64,000 nucleotides of DNA from JAEZFI01 sp044508215 (GTDB lineage: Bacteria; Actinomycetota; Acidimicrobiia; Acidimicrobiales; Microtrichaceae). Positions 17,893 through 26,255 of this stretch are shown one piece after another. How positions within the stretch are numbered: the stretch's first letter is position 1; each line of letters opens with the position of its first letter. The notes below the pieces were generated by a model. The model was not told the DNA's origin, searched no databases, and worked only from the letters and a program-made list of their open reading frames with translations. A program made the position numbers and the translations under genes. The DNA lies in NCBI GenBank assembly GCA_044508215.1, contig JBIQID010000003.1:28357-92356 (forward strand), in the 5' to 3' direction.

Positions 17893-19056
17893 TCAGCCCG
17901 CGGTGCCGGGAGGCGGCGGCTGCACGGTCTGCCACCCCTCGCCCTGCCCAGGAGGAGGCGTGGCAGCGCCGGGGTACGAGACCGGAGGCGGCGGAGCCGG
18001 GGCCGGCGCGCCCGGTGCGCCCGGCGCGGCCGGCGGCCTCGGCGGGCGAGGCGGTGCTGCGGGAGGTTCCGGGCGTTCGTCACCCTCGCCCCGGGGCCGG
18101 CTCGGCGCGCCCGCACCGGGGCCTTCGCGGAACAGCTCTGCGACGCCGGCGAGGGTGCCGTAGAGGCCTCCCGTGTCGAGCGGCAGGAAGATCTTCGTGG
18201 CCTGCCCATCCGCGATCGCGCTCAACGTGTCGAGGTACTTCACGGCCAGCAGGTCGTTCGTGGGATCGCCGCGGTGGATCGAGTCGTAGACCATCTCGAT
18301 GGCCCGCGCCTCGCCCGCTGCGGTGATCTCCTGGCGGTAGCGCTCGGCGTCGGCCAGGTCCCGGGCGGCCTGCGCCTGGCCTTCGGCCTCGAGGATCTGG
18401 CGCTGGCGTACACCCTCGGCGGCGAGGATGGCGGCCTGCTTCTGGCCCTCGGCCGAGAGGATCGCCGCCTCCCTGATGCCGTCGGCGGTCAGCACCTGCG
18501 CACGGCGGTTCCGCTCCGCCTTCATCTGCTCGTGCATCGCGTTCATCACGTCCGGCGGCGGGTCGATCCGCTGGATCTCCACCCGCATCACCCGGACGCC
18601 CCACTTGTCGGTGGCGTCGTCGAGGATCTGCCGCAGCGTCATGTTGAGCTGGTCGCGGCTGGTCAGCGCCTCGTCGAGGCTGAGGTCGCCGATCACGTTC
18701 CGGAGGTTGGTCTGCGCCAGCTTCGTGATCGCCATGAAGAAGTTGGCGACGTTGTACATGAGCCGCTGCGGATCGGTGGGCTCGTAGAAGATCACCGCGT
18801 CGACCGAGACCACCACGTTGTCCTTGGTGATGACCTCCTGCGGCGGCACGTCCACCACCTGTTCGCGCATGTCGATCGTCTGCAGCGACTGCACGAACGG
18901 GATGATGATGTGGAGCCCCGGGTTCATGGTCTCCTTGTACTTGCCGAGCTGCTCGACGATGCCCTGCTGGTAGGGGCGGACGATCCGCACGCCGGACAGC
19001 GCGACGATGAAGAGCAGCACCGCGAGGATGACGAGGACGGCGATGCCGACGGTCAC
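17893..19056 (-). CDS. SPFH/band 7 (stomatin-like) membrane protein
   Basis: 387-aa flotillin/stomatin-like scaffold. One N-terminal membrane segment (residues 1-22), SPFH domain (about 22-190, with VRPYQQGIVEQLGKY and MREQVVDVPPQEVITKDNV), an Ala/Glu-rich coiled coil (about 190-260, repeated AEG units), and a Pro/Gly-rich C-terminal tail from residue 310 that is likely disordered. Such proteins organise membrane microdomains and associate with NfeD. Its ATG overlaps the NfeD stop by 4 bp, matching the usual nfeD-stomatin pair. Confidence 0.93.
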   Translation of the reverse strand: MTVGIAVLVILAVLLFIVALSGVRIVRPYQQGIVEQLGKYKETMNPGLHIIIPFVQSLQTIDMREQVVDVPPQEVITKDNVVVSVDAVIFYEPTDPQRLMYNVANFFMAITKLAQTNLRNVIGDLSLDEALTSRDQLNMTLRQILDDATDKWGVRVMRVEIQRIDPPPDVMNAMHEQMKAERNRRAQVLTADGIREAAILSAEGQKQAAILAAEGVRQRQILEAEGQAQAARDLADAERYRQEITAAGEARAIEMVYDSIHRGDPTNDLLAVKYLDTLSAIADGQATKIFLPLDTGGLYGTLAGVAELFREGPGAGAPSRPRGEGDERPEPPAAPPRPPRPPAAPGAPGAPAPAPPPPVSYPGAATPPPGQGEGWQTVQPPPPGTAG

Positions 19057-19601
19057 TGGAGGGGTCCTTCCTGGTCGGTGTCGGCCGGGCGGCCGGTCAT
19101 CGGTGGGCCCGCCAGCGGCGGACCGGTGAGTGGGCTGCCGTGCGGCGTCCCGGTCTGGTCGGCTGCGGCCGTCACGATGACGCGCGTCCCCCGCACCTCG
19201 ACGACGGTCACCTGGGTGCCGGCGGGGATCGTGCCGCCGTCCGCCGACTCGGCCTTCCAGTCCTCGGTGTCGACCCGGACCAGGCCGTGCTCGATCGGGC
19301 CGATCGGCTCGAGCACCACCCCCCGGAGCCGGATCAGGCGGTTGGCACCCACCCCGGGCGGGTCGTCGGCTTCGTTGAGGCGACGGGCGATCGGCCGCAG
19401 CGCAGCGAAGAACACCGCCGACGCCACGAGGAACGCTGCCATCTGGAGCAGGAAGTGGCCGCCGAGGAACGCGACGAGCGCGGCGACGCCGGCCCCCAGC
19501 CCGAACGGGAGGAGGAAGAAGCCGGGGACGACGATCTCAGCCGCGGAGAGGACGACCCCGAGCGCCACCCACGTGATCCTGATGATGTCGTCCGAGTCCA
19601 T
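19053..19601 (-). CDS. NfeD-like membrane protein
   Basis: 182 aa: two or three membrane helices in residues 5-75 (VALGVVLSAAEIVVPGFFLL), then a short OB-fold domain (about 90-155, LRGVVLEPIGPIEHGLVRV) and a Gly/Pro-rich tail. This is the short NfeD form without a protease domain, which partners with SPFH proteins in membrane quality control. ATG 19601 has GGAAAGGTG upstream. First gene of the pair and divergent from the aldehyde dehydrogenase, 114 bp away. Confidence 0.9.
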   Translation of the reverse strand: MDSDDIIRITWVALGVVLSAAEIVVPGFFLLPFGLGAGVAALVAFLGGHFLLQMAAFLVASAVFFAALRPIARRLNEADDPPGVGANRLIRLRGVVLEPIGPIEHGLVRVDTEDWKAESADGGTIPAGTQVTVVEVRGTRVIVTAAADQTGTPHGSPLTGPPLAGPPMTGRPADTDQEGPLQ

Positions 19602-19715
19602 GGCACCTTTCCAGAGCTCCTCCTCACCGTAGCGACCTGGCTGCACCGCGGAGGGCTGCGGGGAGCGCTCTGGCAGGATGGCCGGATCGAACCGACCTCG
19701 ACCGAGGAGCACCCC

Positions 19716-21140
19716 ATGGACCGCGGCGCCATCTACATCGACGGGCACTGGGTGCCGTCGTCCGGCACGGACACGATCGACGTCCACGACTCCACGAACG
19801 GCGCGGTGATGGGCACCATCCCGGCCGGGACGGCCGCCGACGTGGACGCCGCTGCACGGGCTGCCGCTGCCGCGTTCCCGGCCTGGTCGGCGACCAGCCC
19901 GGCCGAGCGGGCCAAGTTCTGCCAGCGGATCTCGGAGGGCCTCGAGGCCCGGGCTGACGAGCTGGCCGACATCATCACCCGCGAGTCGGGGATGCCCCGC
20001 AAGCTCAGTCGGCGCCTGCAGGTGGGCATGCCGGTGAGGTCGTTCGCAGCCGCCGGGCAGCTCGCCGAGTCCTACGAGCTCACCACCACGCTGGGGAACA
20101 GCCGGATCGTCCGGGAGCCGGTCGGCGTGGTCGGGTGCATCACGCCGTGGAACTACCCGCTCCACCAGATCGCGGCGAAGGTCGCCTATGCGATGGCTGC
20201 CGGCTGCACCGTGGTGCTCAAGCCGAGCGAGGTCGCGCCGCTCGACGCGTTCGTGCTGGCCGAGGTGATCGACGAGGTGGGCCTGCCGCCGGGCGTCTTC
20301 AACCTGGTGTCGGGCACCGGTGCCGAGGTGGGCGAGGCGATCTCGCGGCACCCCCTCGTGGACATGGTCTCGTTCACGGGCTCGACCCGCGCCGGCAAGG
20401 CCGTCGCCCGGGCCGCCGCCGACACGTTGAAGCGCGTCGCCCTCGAGCTGGGCGGGAAGTCGGCGAACATCCTGCTCGACGACCTCGACGACGAAGCCTT
20501 CGAGAAGGCTGTCCGCGACGGGGTCGCCAAGTGCTACATCAACCAGGGCCAGACCTGCACCGCGCTCACCCGCATGCTCGTGCCGAGCGATCGCCTGGCG
20601 GAGGCCGAGCAGATCGCTGCCGACGAGGTCGCTGCCCGGTACCAGCCGGGGGACCCGTTCGAGGACGGCGTGCGCCTCGGGCCGTTGTCCAGCGAGGCCC
20701 AGGTCGAGCGGGTGACCGGCTACATCCGCAAGGGCATCGAGGAGGGGGCACGCGTCGTGGTCGGGGGCCCGGAGCGCCCCGCCGGCCTCGACGGCTTCCA
20801 CGTGCAGCCCACGGTGTTCTCCGACGTGCGCAACGACATGCTGATCGCCCAGGAGGAGATCTTCGGGCCCGTGCTCTCGATCCTCCCCTACACGTCGGAG
20901 GACGAGGCGGTGGAGATCGCGAACGACTCGGACTACGGCCTCTCGGGCGGCGTGTGGTCCGCCGACCAGGATCGGGCGGCTGCCGTGGCGGGCCGCATCC
21001 GTACCGGCCAGATCGAGGTGAACGGCGGCCGCTTCAACCCCGAGGCGCCGTTCGGGGGCTACAAGCAGTCGGGCTACGGGCGGGAGTACGGCACCTTCGG
21101 CTTCGAGGAGTTCCTCGAGGTGAAGGCCATGCAGTTCTGA
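19716..21140 (+). CDS. Aldehyde dehydrogenase (NAD(P)+)
   Basis: 474-aa ALDH-superfamily enzyme that oxidises an aldehyde to the acid. Seen: CITPWNYPLHQ, KPSEVAPL (cofactor site), FTGSTRAGK, ELGGKSANI with the general base Glu (about 244), NQGQTCTA with nucleophile Cys (about 281), and EEIFGPVL near the C-terminus. Substrate class is open; sequence style resembles actinobacterial ALDHs of catabolic pathways. ATG 19716 has GAGGAG 8 nt upstream. Monocistronic, convergent with the truncated HxlR gene. Confidence 0.94.
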   Translation: MDRGAIYIDGHWVPSSGTDTIDVHDSTNGAVMGTIPAGTAADVDAAARAAAAAFPAWSATSPAERAKFCQRISEGLEARADELADIITRESGMPRKLSRRLQVGMPVRSFAAAGQLAESYELTTTLGNSRIVREPVGVVGCITPWNYPLHQIAAKVAYAMAAGCTVVLKPSEVAPLDAFVLAEVIDEVGLPPGVFNLVSGTGAEVGEAISRHPLVDMVSFTGSTRAGKAVARAAADTLKRVALELGGKSANILLDDLDDEAFEKAVRDGVAKCYINQGQTCTALTRMLVPSDRLAEAEQIAADEVAARYQPGDPFEDGVRLGPLSSEAQVERVTGYIRKGIEEGARVVVGGPERPAGLDGFHVQPTVFSDVRNDMLIAQEEIFGPVLSILPYTSEDEAVEIANDSDYGLSGGVWSADQDRAAAVAGRIRTGQIEVNGGRFNPEAPFGGYKQSGYGREYGTFGFEEFLEVKAMQF

Positions 21141-21158
21141 CGCAGTCCCTTCCGGCGG

Positions 21159-21734
21159 TCAGCTCGCGTTCGCCGCGACGATGTCGGCGACGGGGCTGAG
21201 GAGCAGGGCATCGGGCATCCGGCGCACCAGCGCCGGCGGGCCTTCGAACTCGACCGAGCCGTCCCGCATCGCCGCGGAGAGCGGCACGCGACCCACCCAC
21301 ACCTGCTGCAACGCGGCCAGGTCGGCGTGCACGACGACGTCCACGTCGAACTCCGGATCGGTCGTGCACAGCGACGGCCCGCCCGCGTCCTTCACCACCC
21401 AGAAGCGGCGAGGGTCGCCCCGGAAGGCGAACTGCAGGACGATCCGGCGTGCGGGGAACTGGCCGAAGTCGATGCGGTCGTGCGCCCAGAACAGGAGCAG
21501 CTCGGCGTCGAGCTCGTCCTCACGTGGCTCGCCGAACTGCCACTTCGCGCCCCACGCCGCCACGCCGAACACGATGCCGCGGAGGTCTTCACCCGCCTCG
21601 GTGAGGTGGTACTCGCCGTCGAGCCGCTCGACCACGCCCGCCAGCTCGAGCTGGCGGAGGCGCTTGGCGAGCAGCGTCCGTGACAGCCGTGGGTTGCCGC
21701 GCGCCAGGACAGGAGGTGCAGGGATGATGACCAC
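21159..21734 (-). pseudogene. HxlR-type regulator with C-terminal SCP2-like domain, N-terminus missing
   Basis: 191 aa from GTG 21734; an in-frame stop lies two codons further upstream. It begins inside the winged helix: RLSRTLLAKRLRQLELAGVV (end of the recognition helix onward), then YHLTEAGEDL (wing) and AAWGAKW. The rest (about 80-191) resembles the sterol-carrier-like C-terminal domain of long HxlR regulators (VDVVVHADLAALQQVWVG, GSVEFEGPPALVRRMP). About 50 residues, including the first DNA-contact helices, are absent because the sequence there is the 5' end of the divergent flavoprotein gene. Probably a remnant or a regulator without DNA binding. Confidence 0.7.
21711..21717 (+). promoter_or_regulatory. 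Shine-Dalgarno AGGAGGT for the flavoprotein gene
   Basis: AGGAGGT lies 6 nt before ATG 21724 and 9 nt before ATG 21727. It lies inside the 5' part of the HxlR remnant on the other strand, confirming that the flavoprotein start is intact and the regulator is not. Confidence 0.7.
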
Positions 21735-22866
21735 GGGTCATTGGAGCGGTGCGGACCGGACCGGCCGCTGGATGAAGGAGGCGACCGAGGTCGCCGAGGT
21801 CGTCGGCGAGGCAGCCGCACGCCACGACCGCGACGGCGACTTCGTCGGCGAGGAGGTGCAGCTGCTGCGGGAGCGGGGGTTCACCTCGATGCTCGTGCCG
21901 GCCGAGCTGGGCGGCGGAGGCGCCACCTACGGGGAGGCCTGTGCGGTGCTCGCCACGCTGGCCCACGGGTGCCCGGCGACGGCGCTGACCCTGTCGATGC
22001 ACACGCACCTTGTCGCCGCCCAGGTGTGGCGCCTCCGCCATGACCTCCCGGCTCCGGTGCTGGAGCGGGTCGCCCGAGAGGGGGTCGTCCTGGTCTCGAC
22101 CGGTGCGTCCGACTGGGTCGACTCCGAGGGGATGGCCACGCAGGTCGACGGCGGGTTCCGCGTGTCGGGCCGCAAGGCCCCGTCGAGCGGTTGCCTGGCC
22201 GGTGACGTGCTGGTGACCAGCGCTCGGTGGGACGACGGGAGCGGCGAGGTGAAGGCGATCCACTTCAGCGTGCCGTTCGCCGCCGACGGCGTGAGCATCG
22301 AGGAGACCTGGAACACGATGGGCATGCGGGCGACGGGCTCCCACACCGTCGTGCTCGACGACGTGTTCGTGCCGGAGGCGGCGGTGGCCCTGACCCGCCC
22401 TGCCGGGCAGTGGCACCCGATCTTCGACGTGGTCGTCGGGGCGGCGATGCCGCTGATCATGTCGGTGTACGTCGGGATCGCCGAGTCGGCGGTGGAACGG
22501 GCCATCGAGGTGGTCCGGGGCCGTCGCGACACCGAGGTCGCCGTGGCGGTGGTGGGGCGGATGCTCAACCAGCTCCACCAGGCGCAGGACGCGCTGGCGT
22601 GGATGGTCGCGGCGAACGAGGACCTGCGGTTCGCGAACACGGACGAGCTGGCCGCCGGGATGCTGAGCCGCAAGACCACGATCGCCCAATCGACGATGGA
22701 GGCGGTGCGGCTCGCCATGGAGGCGGCCGGCGGTGCCGGCTACTCGGTGCCCGCGGGCATCGAGCGCCTCTTCCGCGACGTGCACGCCGCGCCCTACCAC
22801 CCGCTCCCCGCTGCGAAGCAGGAGCGCTTCACGGGCGGCGTGGCGCTCACGGGCCGGCCCGCCTGA
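21724..22866 (+). CDS. Acyl-CoA dehydrogenase-like flavoprotein
   Basis: 380-aa member of the acyl-CoA dehydrogenase fold: N-terminal helices (GEEVQLLRERGFTSMLVPAELGGGG), middle beta domain (GRKAPSSGCLAGDVLVTSARW, WNTMGMRATGSHTVVLDDVFVP) and C-terminal helical bundle ending AGGAGYSVPAGIERLFRDV and HPLPAAKQERF. The ending is more like FMN-dependent monooxygenases of the DszC type than a classical dehydrogenase, so either reaction is possible. Double ATG at 21724/21727. Followed by a strong hairpin. Confidence 0.88.
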   Translation: MMTTGHWSGADRTGRWMKEATEVAEVVGEAAARHDRDGDFVGEEVQLLRERGFTSMLVPAELGGGGATYGEACAVLATLAHGCPATALTLSMHTHLVAAQVWRLRHDLPAPVLERVAREGVVLVSTGASDWVDSEGMATQVDGGFRVSGRKAPSSGCLAGDVLVTSARWDDGSGEVKAIHFSVPFAADGVSIEETWNTMGMRATGSHTVVLDDVFVPEAAVALTRPAGQWHPIFDVVVGAAMPLIMSVYVGIAESAVERAIEVVRGRRDTEVAVAVVGRMLNQLHQAQDALAWMVAANEDLRFANTDELAAGMLSRKTTIAQSTMEAVRLAMEAAGGAGYSVPAGIERLFRDVHAAPYHPLPAAKQERFTGGVALTGRPA

Positions 22867-22882
22867 GCTCACCGGTGACGCC

Positions 22883-22912
22883 GGAGCCCCGACGCCTTCG
22901 CGTCGGGGCTCC
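22883..22912 (+). terminator. Strong GC hairpin terminator after the flavoprotein gene
   Basis: Perfect 13-bp stem, arms 22883-22895 (GGAGCCCCGACGC) and 22900-22912, with CTTC loop, 16 bp after the stop at 22866. No T-run follows, but position and stability fit an actinobacterial terminator. Confidence 0.7.
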
Positions 22913-22998
22913 GCCGCGCGATGTGTGGCGGGGACCTGGAGCGGGAAGCACTCGCCGCAGGAAGCGGGTGTCGTCCCGCAGGAGGAGAAGGGGTTCCC

Positions 22999-23142
22999 AT
23001 GACCACGTTGCTCTGGCTCATCGCGGTGGTGCTGGTGATCGCCGGCATCGTCACCCTCGTGAGGGGTGAGGTGCTGACGGGCGCCGTCCTGATCGTCGTC
23101 GGGCTGCTGGTCGGTCCCGGCGGGGTGTCGATCTTCGGGTGA
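22999..23142 (+). CDS. GPGG-motif small membrane protein
   Basis: 47-aa protein that is almost wholly hydrophobic: two short membrane stretches (LLWLIAVVLVIAGIVTLV and LTGAVLIVVGLLV) joined by RGEV, ending GPGGVSIFG. The GPGG ending is the signature of a small actinobacterial membrane-protein family of unknown function. Start ATG 22999 follows GGAGGAGAAGGGG. Its stop overlaps the GTG of the PAP2 gene (GTGA), so it leads the operon and may be its membrane assembly or regulatory subunit (inference). Confidence 0.88.
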   Translation: MTTLLWLIAVVLVIAGIVTLVRGEVLTGAVLIVVGLLVGPGGVSIFG

Positions 23143-23750
23143 ACGTGTCGGCGGCATCCCCGCCGGTCTCCCTGCTCGCACTCGCATCCGCAGCCCACTT
23201 CGCCCGGCCCGGCTCCGTCGGGGTCCGGGAGGAGCGGTGGTTCCGCCGCCTGAACGCCTCGGTCGGGGCGGCCGAACCCGCCGTCTGGGGTGTGATGCAG
23301 CTGGGGAACGGCCTCGCATCAGCGGCGGCGCCGCTCTACGTGCGTGCACGTGGCGCCTCGTGGCAGAACGCCGCCCGGGTCGGGCTCGCCGGGTTCGGCG
23401 GGTGGCAGCTCGCGAAGGCGGTGAAGGTGGCGATCCCACGCGAACGGCCCGCACGCCTGCTCGACGATGTGGCGCTGCGCGACGGGGACCCCGGTGGTCG
23501 CGGCTTCGTCTCGGGCCACGCCACGGTGGCGATGTCGATCGCGGTGGCGTCCGCACCGCTGCTCGCGCCGGTCGAGCGGGCGGTGGTCCTCGTCGCCGCA
23601 GCGGTGGTGGCGGGCGCCCGGGTGCACGTGGGCGCACACCTTCCCCTCGACGTCCTGGGAGGCCTGGCCCTCGGCACGTTCTGGGGTTCGGTCTGCGCTC
23701 CCCGGCGCGGGTCGACCCACCGGGGAGTGTCACAGGGGGTGCGCAGGTGA
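23139..23750 (+). CDS. PAP2-superfamily phosphatase (lipid/polyprenyl phosphatase)
   Basis: 203-aa PAP2 phosphatase. All three catalytic motifs are present: KVAIPRERP (K-x6-RP), GFVSGHAT (SGH) and ARVHVGAHLPLDVLGG (the xR-x5-H-x3-D motif). Hydrophobic segments surround them. Such enzymes dephosphorylate phosphatidate, undecaprenyl diphosphate or arabinosyl/decaprenyl lipid phosphates. GTG start overlaps the GPGG gene stop and its own stop overlaps the next gene (GTGA), so it is translationally coupled on both sides. Confidence 0.9.
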   Translation: MNVSAASPPVSLLALASAAHFARPGSVGVREERWFRRLNASVGAAEPAVWGVMQLGNGLASAAAPLYVRARGASWQNAARVGLAGFGGWQLAKAVKVAIPRERPARLLDDVALRDGDPGGRGFVSGHATVAMSIAVASAPLLAPVERAVVLVAAAVVAGARVHVGAHLPLDVLGGLALGTFWGSVCAPRRGSTHRGVSQGVRR

Positions 23751-26254
23751 GCGCCCGCGGACCAGAGGCGGCACAGGACGAGGCGGCGCTCGAGGAGGTG
23801 CCGGACGACGAGGAGTCGTCACGTGGCGAACCCGACCCGGGACCGGCGATCTCGGCAGCCGAGGAGGACGCCGGCAAGCTCGACCGGTTGACCGATCGGC
23901 TCCGCCACGCCGGCGAGTCGCTCGTCGACCTCGAACCGGAGGACCCCGGCGCGCAGGTGCGCTACGAGCGCTCGTCCCGTGCGGTCATCCGGCTCCTCGC
24001 GTGCCTGCTGGGGATCGCCGCCGTGGGCGTGCTCGGCGAGCTCCTCCCGTCGGCCCACGACGGTCTCGAACAGGACCTGAACGAAGGGGTCGGCAGGTGG
24101 GCGTCGAGCATCGGCCGCTTCAGCGACGCCGCTGCCGTCATCGCGGCCGTGGTCACGATGGGGATCTCCATCGGTGCGTCGGTCGTGGCGCGTGCGGCGC
24201 GGCAGGTGGTCACCGCCACCGCAGCAGCAGCGGGGACCGCGTTCGTGGTCGTGGCCGCGGCTCGCATCGGCGGTGTCTCGCCGGGCGCGGTCAGCACCGA
24301 GGAATGGCTGATCGCCGTCGCTGCGGCGGGCATCGCGGTGACGGCGATGTCGTTCTCCGTCGTCGCGGCGCCGATGACGAGGCTGGCGGCCACGACGATC
24401 GCGGTGCTGCTCCTCGGGGGCGTGCTCGGCGGCAGCGTCTCCCTGGCCTCGCGAGCGATGGCGCTGCTCACCGGTGGGGCGGTCGGTTCCATCGCCGCCT
24501 TGGCGGTCGGCACCCGCACGCGGAGGATCGGCCGCGACGAGCTGGCGGCGGCGATGGCGGCGGTGCGCCTCCCGGTCGCCCACCTCAGGCCACACGACGG
24601 GGACGCCCGCGGGTCGCAACCGTGGACCGCGACGCTGGCGACGGGTCGGAAGGTGTTCGTGAAGGTCACTGCGGTGGACGAGCTGCGCTCCGACCAGCTC
24701 TTCCGCCTCTGGCGGCGTGTCGCCCTTCGACGGGCGGACGACGAGCGATCACCAGGGTCGGTGCGACGAGCGGTGGAGCACGAGGCGTTCGTGGCGCAGT
24801 TCGCCCGCGATGCCGGCGTGACCACGCCGTCGGTCCTGACTCTCGGGTCCCTCGGCGTGCGTCGCGGGATGTTCGCCGTGTTCAGCATCGTCGAGGGTGC
24901 GCCCCTCGACGAGCAGGAGGACATCGACGAACCGGTGCTGCGGTCGGCGTGGTCGCAGGTGCAGATCCTGCGCCGCTCCCGCATCGCCCACCGGGACCTC
25001 CGCGCTGCGAACCTGATGGTCTCGGACGGCGAGGTGTGCCTCATCGACTTCGGCTTCGCCGAGATGGCCGCCACCCAGGACCTGTTGGACCGCGACCTGG
25101 CCGAGCTGCTCGTCTCGACCTCCGCGCTCGTGGGCGTGGAGCGGGCCGTCTCCGCAGCCGTGGCCGTGATGGGTGCCGACGAGATGGCGGCGGCGATCCC
25201 GTGGGTGCAGCCGCTCGCGGTGTCCACCGCCTCCCGACGTGCGCTGCCGAAGGAAGGCTTCGCCGAGCTCCGCGAGGCCGTCCGTGCCGCGGCGGGCATC
25301 AGCGCCCCCGAGCTCCCTCAACTGCGGCGCGTCTCGCCGAAGGCGCTCGTGGCGACGCTCGCGCTCGGCATCGCGGTCTGGGCGCTCCTGCCCCAGATCG
25401 GCAGCGGGGTCGACTGGGACGCCGTGCTCGACGCCAGTCCGGCCTGGGCGGCCCTCGCCGTGGTCGCCAGCGTGCTCACGTACGTGGGAGCGTCCCTGTC
25501 GATGTCCGGTTCGGTGCCCGACTCGGTGCCGTTGCCGGGAGCGTTCTTCGCGCAGCTGGCGTCGTCGTTCACCAACCGGATCACGCCGGCGAAGGTGGGC
25601 GGGCTGGCGCTGAACGTCCGCTACCTGTCGAAGCAGGGGGTCGACACCGCGACCGCAGCCACCGGCGTGGCGGTCTCGACGGTGGCCGGCGTCGTCGTCC
25701 ACGTCACGCTGATGGCGATCACCGTGCTGTGGGCGGGCAACGTCGGGATGTCCACGGTCAGCCTCCCGTCGCCTCGCATCCTGGTCCTGGTCGCGGTGGG
25801 GCTGGGGGCGGCCGCGGCGGTCGTCGCGGTCGTCCGTCCGCTGCGCGAGTGGTGCCGCAGCCGTGCCCTCCCGGCGCTGCGCCGGTCGCTCCGGTCGTTC
25901 GTCGAGGTCATGCGGTCGCCGCAGGACGTGGCGATGCTGCTGGGCGGATCCGCGCTCGTCACGGTGGCGAACCTGGCTGCCTTCTACGTGAGCCTGCTCG
26001 CGTTCGACATCGACGTCGCGCTGTCGACGGCAGCGCTCGTGTTCCTCGCGGGATCGGCGCTCGCACAGGCGGTCCCGACGCCCGGTGGGCTGGGCGCCAC
26101 CGAGGCGGCCCTGGTCGGCGGTCTCATGGTGGTCTCGGTCGGCGAGCAGACGGCCATCCCCGCAGTGCTCCTGTTCCGGCTCGCCACGTTCTGGTTGCCG
26201 ATCCTGCCCGGCTGGATCGCGTTCACGGTCCTGCAGCGGCGAGGAGCCATCTGA
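23747..26254 (+). CDS. Membrane protein fusing a protein-kinase-like domain to an LPG-synthase-like flippase domain
   Basis: 835 aa. Acidic N-terminus (1-80), about five membrane helices (82-255), a soluble kinase-like domain (280-500) and a multi-helix UPF0104/lysylphosphatidylglycerol flippase-type domain (530-830, with NRITPAKVGGLALNVRYL and QAVPTPGGLGATEAAL). Kinase residues look complete: Lys in VFVKVT (about 306), Glu in VEHEAF, AHRDLRAANLMV (about 414-425) and IDFGFAE (about 433). That is the aminoglycoside-phosphotransferase/ABC1-like type, not a typical Ser/Thr kinase. GTG 23747 overlaps the preceding PAP2 gene; a second PAP2 follows 1 bp later. Likely handles an envelope lipid, perhaps phosphorylating or sensing it before transfer; not established. 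Confidence 0.88.
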   Translation: MSARGPEAAQDEAALEEVPDDEESSRGEPDPGPAISAAEEDAGKLDRLTDRLRHAGESLVDLEPEDPGAQVRYERSSRAVIRLLACLLGIAAVGVLGELLPSAHDGLEQDLNEGVGRWASSIGRFSDAAAVIAAVVTMGISIGASVVARAARQVVTATAAAAGTAFVVVAAARIGGVSPGAVSTEEWLIAVAAAGIAVTAMSFSVVAAPMTRLAATTIAVLLLGGVLGGSVSLASRAMALLTGGAVGSIAALAVGTRTRRIGRDELAAAMAAVRLPVAHLRPHDGDARGSQPWTATLATGRKVFVKVTAVDELRSDQLFRLWRRVALRRADDERSPGSVRRAVEHEAFVAQFARDAGVTTPSVLTLGSLGVRRGMFAVFSIVEGAPLDEQEDIDEPVLRSAWSQVQILRRSRIAHRDLRAANLMVSDGEVCLIDFGFAEMAATQDLLDRDLAELLVSTSALVGVERAVSAAVAVMGADEMAAAIPWVQPLAVSTASRRALPKEGFAELREAVRAAAGISAPELPQLRRVSPKALVATLALGIAVWALLPQIGSGVDWDAVLDASPAWAALAVVASVLTYVGASLSMSGSVPDSVPLPGAFFAQLASSFTNRITPAKVGGLALNVRYLSKQGVDTATAATGVAVSTVAGVVVHVTLMAITVLWAGNVGMSTVSLPSPRILVLVAVGLGAAAAVVAVVRPLREWCRSRALPALRRSLRSFVEVMRSPQDVAMLLGGSALVTVANLAAFYVSLLAFDIDVALSTAALVFLAGSALAQAVPTPGGLGATEAALVGGLMVVSVGEQTAIPAVLLFRLATFWLPILPGWIAFTVLQRRGAI

Positions 26255-26255
26255 G

